In this document: in pieces, positions 1-7,786 of the stretch | How the letters are laid out: each line of letters begins with the position of its first letter | Numbering within the stretch: position 1 is the first letter of the stretch | Assembly (NCBI GenBank): GCA_021780705.1 | Contig: JAJXYG010000026.1 | Coordinates: 1 to 14,701, forward strand | From: Bacteroidota bacterium | GTDB taxonomy: Bacteria; Bacteroidota; Bacteroidia; Chitinophagales; Chitinophagaceae | DNA: 14,701 nt | Direction of reading: 5' to 3' | The notes under the pieces: generated by a model | The model's database searches: none | The model's input: the letters and a program-made list of their open reading frames with translations, nothing else | What the model was told of the DNA's origin: nothing | Translations under genes and position numbers: made by a program

Positions 1-957
1 CTGGTGGTTATCAATCTTTCCGGTGCGGGAATTGGAATTCAGATACCGGCGGGTTTTCACCAGGAACTGCCCGTGGCCACTGCCCACTCCTGGCAGGATA
101 TGATCGTCAATATTTTCCCTGAAAATTTTATCAAATCCATTTACCATGGGGATGTCCTGGCAATCGTAGTTTTCAGTGTGTTGTTTGCCATTGGTCTGGC
201 ACAGGTAAGCGAAAACAAGAGAAGACCTTTGATCCAGTTTTCCGAAAGCCTGGCAGCAGCCATGTTTAAGTTTACCGACCTCATTATGAACTTTGCCCCT
301 ATCGGGGTGGGGGCGGCGCTTGCCGTTACGGTGGGCCACCTGGGACTGACCATACTTACCCCATTGTTAAAGTTATTATTGACCCTGTATGCAGCTCTTT
401 TGGTATTTGTGGGTGGAGTACTGTATTTTATTGCCCGGTTCATGCGAATCCCGGTAAAACCCTTTATTAGGGCAATTGCCGAACCGGTCTCCATTGCTTT
501 TGCCACTACCAGTTCGGAATCGGCACTACCCATTGCTATGGAGCACATGGAAGCTTTTGGAGTCCCCCGCAAGATCGTTTCATTTGTCATTCCGACGGGT
601 TACACCTTCAACCTGGATGGGACCGCCCTTTATCTTTCTCTGGCAAGCATTTTTGTAGCACAGGCCGCAGGAATTCATATGTCATTTGGCAGCCAGGTGG
701 TCATGGGTCTTACCCTCATGCTTACCAGCAAAGGGGTAGCGGGGGTACCCCGGGCTTCCCTGTTGATTCTGATTGGGACGGTATCCTCCTTCGGGCTTCC
801 TATGTGGCCGGTGATGGCCCTTTTGGGTATTGACGTATTAATGGATATGGGAAGAACTTCGGTAAATGTCATAGGCAATGCACTGGGAAGTTGTGTCATT
901 GCCAGCTGGGAAGGAGAGTTTGACAGGGAGAAGGCCCTTGCCTTCAGGCAGGAATAA
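1..957 (+). CDS. Dicarboxylate/amino acid:cation symporter (DAACS family), 5'-truncated by the window edge
   Basis: This is the C-terminal part (about 318 codons) of an inner-membrane secondary transporter of the GltP/DctA family, which imports C4-dicarboxylates or acidic amino acids with H+ or Na+. The frame is open from base 1, so the true start lies outside the window. The family hallmarks are in order: the serine-rich re-entrant loop (ATTSSESALP, near residue 166), PTGYTFNLDGTALY (near 199), a second hairpin region around SKGVAGVP, and MDMGRTSVNVIGN followed by WEGEFD at the C-terminus. Several hydrophobic segments are evident. The NLDGT form of the substrate/cation motif resembles DctA more than the NMDGT of glutamate carriers, but I would not fix the substrate on that alone. 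The stop is TAA, and the next gene begins 89 bp downstream on the same strand. Confidence 0.93.
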   Translation: MVVINLSGAGIGIQIPAGFHQELPVATAHSWQDMIVNIFPENFIKSIYHGDVLAIVVFSVLFAIGLAQVSENKRRPLIQFSESLAAAMFKFTDLIMNFAPIGVGAALAVTVGHLGLTILTPLLKLLLTLYAALLVFVGGVLYFIARFMRIPVKPFIRAIAEPVSIAFATTSSESALPIAMEHMEAFGVPRKIVSFVIPTGYTFNLDGTALYLSLASIFVAQAAGIHMSFGSQVVMGLTLMLTSKGVAGVPRASLLILIGTVSSFGLPMWPVMALLGIDVLMDMGRTSVNVIGNALGSCVIASWEGEFDREKALAFRQE

Positions 958-1008
958 AATAAATATAGAAACTTTTAGAATCTTTGTCGTTTCTTTATGG
1001 CTCCCGGA

Positions 1009-1022
1009 ATTTACCGGTAAAT
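1009..1022. promoter_or_regulatory. 14-bp perfect palindrome upstream of the DedA gene
   Basis: ATTTACCGGTAAAT is a perfect palindrome 25 bp before the GTG start of the DedA gene. It has no following T-run, so it is not a classic terminator. It could be an operator or chance. The role is unknown. Confidence 0.25.
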
Positions 1023-1046
1023 ATTATTTCAAATAAAAGCTTCTAA

Positions 1047-1733
1047 GTGGACCTTTTAATGGTATTAAGTATTGGGCTCAAGGACCTCATCAACCCGCAA
1101 TTCTATATCGAACATGGGGGGCTGTGGATGATCTTATTTATTGTGTTTGCAGAGACAGGCCTTTTTGCCGGTTTTTTCCTTCCGGGGGATGCCCTGTTGT
1201 TTGTTACCGGGATTTTTAGCGATAAAGTGGTCAGCGCCGCCCTTTTTCCTACCGGGAGCGAATATGCCGATCTGGGGATTTTATGGCTCCTGATCGCCCT
1301 GGCTGGGATCCTGGGGAACCTGGCGGGATACTGGTTTGGCAAAAAGGGGGGCCATTTTCTTTTTGAACGAAAGGATACCCTTCTTTTTAAGAAGAAGTAC
1401 CTGATTCAGGCTCATGAGTTTTACGAGCGAAATGGCGGAAGCGCCATTGTTCTCGGCAGATTTGTTCCCTTCGTAAGAACTTTTGCGCCGATTGTGGCCG
1501 GGATCGTGGAGATGGACTGGAAAAAATTTGTCTTCTATAATGTAACGGGTTCCGTGCTTTGGGTGGGTTCCATGCTTATTTCGGGACATTTTCTTCAAAC
1601 GGTGATAATGCGCGAATTTGGATTTGACCTGAAGAGTCATCTGGAGGTAATTGTCGTGGTAATCATCGTAGTAACCACCTTCCCGGTAATCTGGAAATTT
1701 ATTAAGGCCCAAAGAAAACATTCGGGAAGCTGA
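1047..1733 (+). CDS. DedA-family (VTT/SNARE-associated) membrane protein
   Basis: This 228-residue polytopic inner-membrane protein belongs to the DedA superfamily. Several DedA members act as undecaprenyl-phosphate flippases or transporters that recycle the lipid carrier used for cell-wall and surface-glycan synthesis. Visible signatures are ETG...PGD around residues 36-48 (AETGLFAGFFLPGD), the glycine-rich GNLAGYWFGKKGG at 90-102, and GRFVPFVRTFAPIVAG at 137-152, which carries the functionally important arginines R138 and R144. A hydrophobic C-terminal helix (about 200-217) ends in a basic tail. Translation from GTG at 1047 gives MDLLMVL. An in-frame ATG at 1059 is an equally good start and would shorten the protein by four residues. 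A glycosyltransferase follows 87 bp downstream, which fits an envelope role. The exact lipid substrate cannot be read from sequence. Confidence 0.9.
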   Translation: MDLLMVLSIGLKDLINPQFYIEHGGLWMILFIVFAETGLFAGFFLPGDALLFVTGIFSDKVVSAALFPTGSEYADLGILWLLIALAGILGNLAGYWFGKKGGHFLFERKDTLLFKKKYLIQAHEFYERNGGSAIVLGRFVPFVRTFAPIVAGIVEMDWKKFVFYNVTGSVLWVGSMLISGHFLQTVIMREFGFDLKSHLEVIVVVIIVVTTFPVIWKFIKAQRKHSGS

Positions 1734-1820
1734 ATTTTTCCTTTTAGCTCCTGAATGGGGGAAATTAAAAATAAGGAGTTTACCACCCCTTCCCAGGCGA
1801 TAAGCTCCCCTTACGTTGTT

Positions 1821-2810
1821 ATGAAATTCCTGATCATTCGGTTTTCCTCCATTGGAGACATAGTACTTACCACCCCGGTGATCCGGTGTCTGGCGAAAAA
1901 GTATCCCGAGGCCTCCCTTTATTATCTCACTAAAAAGAAATTTGAGGGTATCGTAAGTTCGAATCCGTATGTTTCAAAGGTCCTGGTCCTCAATGAGGAC
2001 CTTTTGGAAACCATCGAAATCTTAAAGGAGGAAAAATTCGATGCCGTCATTGACCTCCACCATAACCTGAGGACCCTTCGCATCAAACAGGCCTTGAAGG
2101 GAGTACCCTTCTACAGTTTCAATAAGCTCAATACCCAAAAGTGGATTTATACCACTTTTAAGATTAATCTACTTCCCCCATTGCATATTGTGGACCGGTA
2201 CCTGCAGGCAGCCAGGCCCCTGGGGGTGGAAAATGATGGGGAAGGGCTGGATTATTTCATACCAGAGCCCGAGGAGGTGCCCCAGGAAGACCTTCCCCTT
2301 TCTCATGTGCATGGCTATATTGCGGTGGTTATTGGTGCTGCTCACGAAACCAAGAAACTTCCTCTGCCCAAATTGATGGAATTGTGTGCCCAAATTCCCT
2401 ATCCCATCATGCTGCTGGGAGGAAAGGAGGATTTTGACCACGGTCAGCAAATTGCTTCACAGGACCCGGTAAAAATTTATAATACTTGTGGAAAGTTTAC
2501 CTTAAATGAATCGGCAGATATCATTCGCAAATCAAAACTGGTCATCAGCCACGATACCGGGCTCATGCACATTGCTGCGGCCTTTCATAAGACCATATTT
2601 TCCATCTGGGGAAATACGGTTCCCTCCTTTGGGATGTATCCCTATAAAACCTCCCATAAAATTTTCCAGGTAAATCACTTATGGTGCAGACCCTGCAGCA
2701 AAATCGGTTACGACAAATGTCCTATGGGGCATTTTAAGTGCATGATGAAAATCCCGGTCCTAGAAATTGCTTCCAGGGTATCTGAGGATTTGAAAATACT
2801 GGGAACCTGA
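1821..2810 (+). CDS. Glycosyltransferase family 9 (LPS heptosyltransferase-like)
   Basis: This cytoplasmic or membrane-associated GT-B glycosyltransferase is related to the heptosyltransferases (WaaC/WaaF/RfaF) that build the LPS core. I start it at ATG 1821 (329 residues). The family normally begins with this beta-strand and glycine loop (MKFLIIRFSSIGDIVLTTP), and the 22 codons from an upstream ATG at 1755 have no recognisable content. The C-terminal half has the donor-binding signature SHDTGLMHIAAA (about 243-254), followed by a variable loop and WGNTVPSFGMYP. A four-cysteine cluster near the C-terminus (C289, C292, C300, C307 in CRPC...KCP...KCM) is often seen in GT9 relatives. It lies 87 bp behind the DedA gene and may share its transcript. 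It converges on the histidine kinase with only 30 bp between them. Donor and acceptor sugars are unknown. Confidence 0.9.
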   Translation: MKFLIIRFSSIGDIVLTTPVIRCLAKKYPEASLYYLTKKKFEGIVSSNPYVSKVLVLNEDLLETIEILKEEKFDAVIDLHHNLRTLRIKQALKGVPFYSFNKLNTQKWIYTTFKINLLPPLHIVDRYLQAARPLGVENDGEGLDYFIPEPEEVPQEDLPLSHVHGYIAVVIGAAHETKKLPLPKLMELCAQIPYPIMLLGGKEDFDHGQQIASQDPVKIYNTCGKFTLNESADIIRKSKLVISHDTGLMHIAAAFHKTIFSIWGNTVPSFGMYPYKTSHKIFQVNHLWCRPCSKIGYDKCPMGHFKCMMKIPVLEIASRVSEDLKILGT

Positions 2811-2840
2811 GGGCAAATCCTTAATTGTCCAGGGCGTTAA

Positions 2841-5033
2841 TTATCCCAAGGGGATTCGGATGTGCCAGGTACAGCCTTTGCCGGGGGCAGTAACCAACTG
2901 GGCATAGCCTCCAAAATTCTCGGCCCTGCTGTAAATGTTGGCAATTCCCAATCCCTGTTTGACTGCAGCGGGTTCAAATCCCTTGCCATTGTCAGAGACC
3001 TTCAGGTGAATGATGTCATTTTCCTCCACCAGATGTATTTCCGCCCGGGTGGCATTGGCATGTTTGAGGATGTTGTTGATTTCTTCCTGCACAATCCGGT
3101 ATAGGGTTAGTTGCAATGGCTTGACCAGTTTTTGTTCATCTTTTATGTCAATCTGGAGGTGGACCTTGAAGGTTTTGGGTATGTGCAATTTTTCGGTGAG
3201 CGCTATCAGGGCAGCGGAAAGTCCGTTCATCTTCAACTCGGAAGGGGTGAGATTATGGCTGATGCTCCTCAGTTCGTTAATGGCCTTTTGCACATAATCC
3301 AGCCCATGTTCCACCAGGCTGGGATCAATGGTTTCCTGTTTCTGGGCGGTCTTCAGGTATAAAATAGTGGCTGCCAGCAATTGGTTGACATTGTCGTGAA
3401 GTTCCGCTGCCAGTTCATTGCGTTCCTTTTCCTGGGCTGCAATGACGGCTGAGACTACATCCTTGTTTTTTTGGATTTCGGTAAGCAGCACCTGAGCCTG
3501 CAGATTTCTTTCCTCCGTCACATCCTGCATCGAGCCAATGACCCGGACGGGTTTCCCATCGGCTCCCCGGATGATATAGGCCTGGTCAATGACTATTTTG
3601 TAAGATCCGTCGGCGCACTGGTACCGGTATTCCATTTGCCAGCGAGACGATTTATTGCGAAAGGCATCTTCAATATTTTGCTGAATCTGGGGTAGATCAT
3701 CTTCATAGATTCGCTCGAAGCTTTGGGTCTCATACACATCTTTCATCTTGTGGCCAAACAAGGTCTCATATCCCCCGGTTCTCCTAATCGTATTATGCTT
3801 GACGTCCCACTCCCATATCACATCACGGGTGGCCAGGCCGGCATATTCAAATAGTTCATAACTCTTCTTCAGGTCCAGTTGGGCCACAATTTCATCGGTG
3901 ATCTCAATGGCTTGTCCGCCTTCCATTTTATTACCACCGCCATCCATAATAGGGAAGATAAAGGTGCGGAAGTAATGCATTTTCCCCGTCTTGTCCTTCC
4001 ATTCGTGGAACTGGGTAAGGGTTTTGTTCTGGGCATATACTTCCGGATGGGGAAGCAGAATCTTTTCTTTCTCTGAAATGGGGGTAACTGTCCCTATCTT
4101 TTTATGAAGATGGGACTTCTTATAATGGTACACCTCAGCGAACTTTTGGTTCATGTATTGTAACACCCCCTTTTCATCAATAATCCAGGCAAGCAGGGGC
4201 GCATTTTCACTAAAAGATAGAAACCGGTTTCTTTCTTTTATTAATTCAGTACGGGCTTCTATCAGGCTTGAAATATTTACTGCCAGACCTCCGATGAGGT
4301 GGCTCTTGCCCTGGGTACCCAGGGGGAATTTCAATACTTTGAAATGATTGACCACCCCCTTTTTTCGCTCCCAGTCTTCGAAGGACTCTATGCATTGATT
4401 CTTTTTCAGCACCACCCGGTCTCCCTTTCGGGTCATCGCCACCCATTGAGGAGGAAATAACGTCTCCATTTTCTTGCCCACCTGCCTGGATTTTAATCCA
4501 AAGTACGCCTGGAAAGAAGGGTTCATAAACCTGAGGACCCCATGCTGGTCATTGATCCAGGCAAGGCCTGTATTATGTTCCATAAAGGTCTGAAACAGGG
4601 TGGAATTTCCTGTCAACTGAAAATAATCTCCCTGGCCGAGGGAGGTAGTGGCCGGACGGGTAGCGGCATTTTTGGGGACCATTTCACCTTGAAGGATAAA
4701 TTTTTCCACCTGGCCATTCTTGCCGGCAGATGCGGTGAGGATCCATTTGCGGGGAAAAGCAAGTGTATTTGGGGATTTTAGGGAGATTGAAACCGGGGCA
4801 CCCTTTTTTTGCCTGCTCAACTTTATTGCCTTGGCGAATTCAGGAGATTTAAATCCAGGGGCCAGTTCTTTTAATACCTTCCATTTGGATTCCTTCCGGG
4901 AAATCCCGGTTTGTACATAAAAGGCGGAGTTGGCACTTACCAATTCAAGTCGGGCGGTCACCTGCGCTCGCGGTACTTTCGAAGACCCATCGGTAATTTT
5001 GATTTTTGGAGAATCCGCATTTTTATCGATCAT
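2841..5033 (-). CDS. Multi-PAS sensor histidine kinase, HisKA_3 / NarL-type, soluble and orphan
   Basis: This is a 730-residue kinase when started at ATG 5033; a TTG at 5066 would add 11 residues. Residues 1-120 form a region I do not recognise. Three PAS-like modules follow at about 145-255, 265-385 and 390-510. The last has a PAC-like end (RVIGSMQDVTEERNL). A helical linker leads to the HisKA_3 dimerisation domain, with phospho-acceptor H546 in ELHDNVNQ. The ATPase domain has the N-box EEINNILKHA (650-659), the G1 box DNGKG (681-685) and the G2 box GLGIAN (694-699). All kinase motifs look intact. No transmembrane segment or signal peptide is visible, so it probably senses something in the cytoplasm. 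HisKA_3 kinases normally pair with LuxR/NarL-type response regulators, and none is encoded in this window. A TAATATTG sequence (7 of 8 matches to TAnnTTTG) lies about 30 bp before the ATG. Confidence 0.92.
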   Translation of the reverse strand: MIDKNADSPKIKITDGSSKVPRAQVTARLELVSANSAFYVQTGISRKESKWKVLKELAPGFKSPEFAKAIKLSRQKKGAPVSISLKSPNTLAFPRKWILTASAGKNGQVEKFILQGEMVPKNAATRPATTSLGQGDYFQLTGNSTLFQTFMEHNTGLAWINDQHGVLRFMNPSFQAYFGLKSRQVGKKMETLFPPQWVAMTRKGDRVVLKKNQCIESFEDWERKKGVVNHFKVLKFPLGTQGKSHLIGGLAVNISSLIEARTELIKERNRFLSFSENAPLLAWIIDEKGVLQYMNQKFAEVYHYKKSHLHKKIGTVTPISEKEKILLPHPEVYAQNKTLTQFHEWKDKTGKMHYFRTFIFPIMDGGGNKMEGGQAIEITDEIVAQLDLKKSYELFEYAGLATRDVIWEWDVKHNTIRRTGGYETLFGHKMKDVYETQSFERIYEDDLPQIQQNIEDAFRNKSSRWQMEYRYQCADGSYKIVIDQAYIIRGADGKPVRVIGSMQDVTEERNLQAQVLLTEIQKNKDVVSAVIAAQEKERNELAAELHDNVNQLLAATILYLKTAQKQETIDPSLVEHGLDYVQKAINELRSISHNLTPSELKMNGLSAALIALTEKLHIPKTFKVHLQIDIKDEQKLVKPLQLTLYRIVQEEINNILKHANATRAEIHLVEENDIIHLKVSDNGKGFEPAAVKQGLGIANIYSRAENFGGYAQLVTAPGKGCTWHIRIPLG

Positions 5034-5208
5034 CAGATAAATGTTGAAAGTCTTTTCGGTTTGCAATATTACGGTTTAAATGCCATCATGAGGAATGGCC
5101 ATTTTTCCTGGAAGAGGCAAATTCAGGTGGTGAGAGGATTTTCATCCATATTAGCTGACCAGAGTGTCATTGCGGATATGGATAAAATGAACCTCAATTT
5201 AACTTTTT

Positions 5209-5216
5209 TATTTTTG
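5209..5216 (+). promoter_or_regulatory. Candidate Bacteroidota -7 promoter element for the DUF922-like gene
   Basis: TATTTTTG matches the Bacteroidota -7 consensus TAnnTTTG exactly, 35 bp upstream of the ATG at 5252. I see no TTG at the usual 19-21 bp upstream, so the -33 half is missing or degenerate. The surrounding 5067-5251 gap is AT-rich near this site and otherwise shows no convincing gene. Confidence 0.35.
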
Positions 5217-5251
5217 AATTGCGGATCATTTTTGTATCATCTGTTTCCTCT

Positions 5252-5866
5252 ATGATCCCTTTAAGATATTTTTTATTGCTGTTTGCACTTGGAGGGACCT
5301 TCATGCCCGGTCAGGCTCAAAAGCTGGTGTTGCATGCCTATATGGAAAAACGGACAGCTCCCGCCGCCAGTGATACCATCTACTATGATTTCAACAAGCC
5401 CCTGGTCTGGAAGGATTTTAAGGGGAAGCCTGAAAGCAACAATTTTGCGGGAGCAATGACTGCATCGGGATTTGCGTTCGACTCTCACATGACTGATGAT
5501 GGCCATACCCTGGTGGTGGACATCGGAATTTATACATTTTTCACCAAGCATGATTCCTGGAAGAAGCCGGATATTCATTCTGCCTATCACCTGTTGCATG
5601 AACAGCATCATTTTGACATCACCCGGATCGGGGCTGAGGATTTCCTGAATGCGTTGCGAAAAGCGAAATTTACCTCCAGTAATTATAAAAGCCTTCTTAC
5701 ACGGATCTTCAATTCCTGCTATGACCAAAATGTGGCCCTTCAGCAGCAATATGATCGCGAGACCAACCACAGTTTGAACATTCCTGCCCAAACAGAGTGG
5801 AATCAAAAGATCTCTGCAGCTATTTCTCAGATCAGGAAGGAAGAAGTTAAGCATCCTGTCTGGTAA
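5252..5866 (+). CDS. Secreted DUF922-like protein with an HExxH metalloprotease-type motif
   Basis: This is a 204-residue protein. The ATG at 5252 directly begins a signal peptide (MIPLRYFLLLFALGGTFMPGQA, cleavage likely after A22), so I prefer it to an upstream TTG at 5219. The mature protein is predicted to be periplasmic or surface-exposed. The motif LLHEQHHFDIT contains a zincin-type HExxH (H116, E117, H120). Further on, QYDRETNHS (about 166-174) supplies another conserved acidic/histidine segment. This arrangement fits DUF922, a family annotated as putative zinc-dependent proteases on the strength of these motifs; activity is not established as far as I know. The gene stands alone and converges on the Nramp gene 33 bp downstream. 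No partner gene suggests a substrate. Confidence 0.8.
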   Translation: MIPLRYFLLLFALGGTFMPGQAQKLVLHAYMEKRTAPAASDTIYYDFNKPLVWKDFKGKPESNNFAGAMTASGFAFDSHMTDDGHTLVVDIGIYTFFTKHDSWKKPDIHSAYHLLHEQHHFDITRIGAEDFLNALRKAKFTSSNYKSLLTRIFNSCYDQNVALQQQYDRETNHSLNIPAQTEWNQKISAAISQIRKEEVKHPVW

Positions 5867-5899
5867 TACGATGACGGGCAATGGATGATTGCTATTGGG

Positions 5900-7786
5900 T
5901 CAGGAGGGTTCCTTAATGCTTACCATCAAAATGGGGATAGTCAGTTCGTGCCTTACGGTATTGACCGTTTCTCCGTATATCAGGTCCTTTATTCCGGTAT
6001 GCCCGTGGGCACCCACTACCAGCAGGTCGGCCTTTGATTCTGTAACCAGTCTCACGATTTCCCTGGAGCGGTTGCGAAATCCCAGCATGCTCGTGGCCTG
6101 ATAACCGATCTTTTTCAATTGCTCCACATACCCGCTCAGCTGGTCATGATCTTTTCGGGTTTCATAATCGGCACTCTGGTTGCCCCAAAGATTGGCAGAG
6201 GCACTTTCCACAATGTGGAGCAGGACAAATTTGCTTCCCTTATGTCCCTGACCAACAGCATAGCTGATCAGTTTGCCGTCGTTTTCAGTAAAGTCCAGGG
6301 CTATGGCGATGATGTTATACTTGGGTATGTCCAGGGAGAGATTTTCCATTTCCGGATGAATTTTAAAGGAAGCGGCAATCCTGCGTCTTCTTAAGGTGGG
6401 CTCTGCAACCAGGTATAGAAGCAATCCCGTAAAAAGAATACCCAGCGAGCCTACCGCAAGTTTGGGCCAAAGGGATGGGCCCATAAAAACCTCTTCTGAC
6501 TGCCCCGCCAGCATTTGAATATTCAGCCATAGCAGCACCCCTGCAATCAGCCAGGAAAGAATTTTGGTGGGCAGGTTGATGGTAAATTTACCCATTTTTT
6601 CGCGGTCACTGACAAAATGGATCAGGGGAACGATGGCAAAACCCAGCTGCAGGCTTAGAATCACCTGACTCAGCACCAGCAGGGCATCCACTTTTTCCGG
6701 TCCCATAAGCAGAATGACCAGTACGGCCGGTATGATCGCCAGGGACCGGGTAATGAGTCTTCTGAGCCAGGGATTTATGCGAAGGTTCAGGTATCCTTCC
6801 ATTACGATCTGGCCGGCCAGGGTCCCGGTGATCGTGGAGCTTTGGCCGGCAGCAATGAGGGCGACCGCAAAAAGGATGGGGGCGAAATTTCCAAGGAAAC
6901 TCGGCAGCAGCCGGTAGGCTTCATGTATCTCAGCTACTTGAGAATTTCCCGTCTTGAAAAATACGGTTCCCGCCACGACCAGTATAGCAGTATTTACCAG
7001 GAAGGCCATATTAAGTGCAATGGCACTGTCAACCCGGTTGAATTTGATGGCCTGCTTGATTCCCCCGGGAGTCCGGTCAAATTTCCGGGTTTGGACCAGT
7101 GAAGAATGCAGATATAAATTATGAGGCATCACCGTGGCACCTATAATGCCGATTGCAATATATAGGGCTTCCTTGCTCTGGATCTTGGGAATAAAACCGG
7201 TCGCGATTTCACTTATTGCTGGCTTTGCCATCCAAATCTGTATCAGGAAGGCAATGGCAATTATCCCTACCAGGGTGATTATGAAGGCCTCCATTTTTCG
7301 CATTCCCAGTCTTTGAAGATATAGCAGCAGGAAAGTATCCAGGACGGTAATGGAAACCCCCCAAATGAGCGGCAGGCCTGTGAGCAACTGAATTCCGATA
7401 GCCATTCCCAGCACTTCTGCCAGATCGCAGGCCGCAATGGCAATTTCGGCCAGAATATAGAGGGTATAATTCACCAACCGGGGATAGGATTCCCGGTTGG
7501 CCTGGGCCAGGTCCCTGCCCTGGACAATTCCCAGGCGGGCAGAAAGTCCCTGTAGGAGCAAGGCCATGAGATTGCTCATCAGAAGTACCCATATAAGGGA
7601 ATACCCAAACTGGCTTCCCCCCTGGATGTCAGTGGCCCAGTTACCTGGATCCATGTATCCCACACTGATCAGGTAGGCGGGACCCAGGAAGGAAAGCATT
7701 TTTCTCCACCCCTGCCCATTGCCGGTATCAATGGAACCATGCACCTCACTGAGTGATCTGCCGCTGGTTTGTTTTTCAATAATCAT
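5900..7786 (-). CDS. mntH: Nramp-family Mn2+/Fe2+ transporter with fused C-terminal universal stress protein domain
   Basis: This is a proton-coupled divalent metal importer of the Nramp family, 628 residues from ATG 7786, against roughly 400-450 for simple bacterial MntH. Residues 1-460 are the polytopic transporter. DPGN (46-49) in the first membrane helix and VMPHN (219-223) in the sixth are the conserved metal-coordinating segments, and the methionine favours Mn2+/Fe2+ over hard cations such as Mg2+. After a basic linker (RRRRIA, about 467), residues 489-623 form a UspA-type domain ending in VGAHGHTG...IYGET. Its nucleotide loop keeps G592, G595 and G605, but the last glycine is followed by glutamate rather than serine or threonine, so ATP binding is uncertain. 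The ATG lies inside the preceding regulator gene (11-nt overlap), implying co-transcription and probably translational coupling. A TTG at 7792 is a less likely start. Confidence 0.92.
   Translation of the reverse strand: MIIEKQTSGRSLSEVHGSIDTGNGQGWRKMLSFLGPAYLISVGYMDPGNWATDIQGGSQFGYSLIWVLLMSNLMALLLQGLSARLGIVQGRDLAQANRESYPRLVNYTLYILAEIAIAACDLAEVLGMAIGIQLLTGLPLIWGVSITVLDTFLLLYLQRLGMRKMEAFIITLVGIIAIAFLIQIWMAKPAISEIATGFIPKIQSKEALYIAIGIIGATVMPHNLYLHSSLVQTRKFDRTPGGIKQAIKFNRVDSAIALNMAFLVNTAILVVAGTVFFKTGNSQVAEIHEAYRLLPSFLGNFAPILFAVALIAAGQSSTITGTLAGQIVMEGYLNLRINPWLRRLITRSLAIIPAVLVILLMGPEKVDALLVLSQVILSLQLGFAIVPLIHFVSDREKMGKFTINLPTKILSWLIAGVLLWLNIQMLAGQSEEVFMGPSLWPKLAVGSLGILFTGLLLYLVAEPTLRRRRIAASFKIHPEMENLSLDIPKYNIIAIALDFTENDGKLISYAVGQGHKGSKFVLLHIVESASANLWGNQSADYETRKDHDQLSGYVEQLKKIGYQATSMLGFRNRSREIVRLVTESKADLLVVGAHGHTGIKDLIYGETVNTVRHELTIPILMVSIKEPS

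Noticed and set aside
1755..1820. Upstream ATG extending the GT9 protein by 22 residues
   Set aside because: The added residues have no family similarity, and GT9 proteins start at the MKFLIIRFSSIGD strand, so ATG 1821 is preferred.
5088..5255. Possible 55-codon small gene upstream of the DUF922-like gene
   Set aside because: It has no similarity or compositional signal and would overlap the promoter and the start of the next gene.
5273..5881. Minus-strand open frame of 202 codons opposite the DUF922-like gene
   Set aside because: The opposite strand encodes a signal peptide and an HExxH family protein. The antisense product looks like a shadow.
5867..5899. Small GCAAT/ATTGC hairpin between the convergent DUF922-like and Nramp genes
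   Set aside because: Only five AT-rich pairs and no T-run, so it is too weak to call a terminator.
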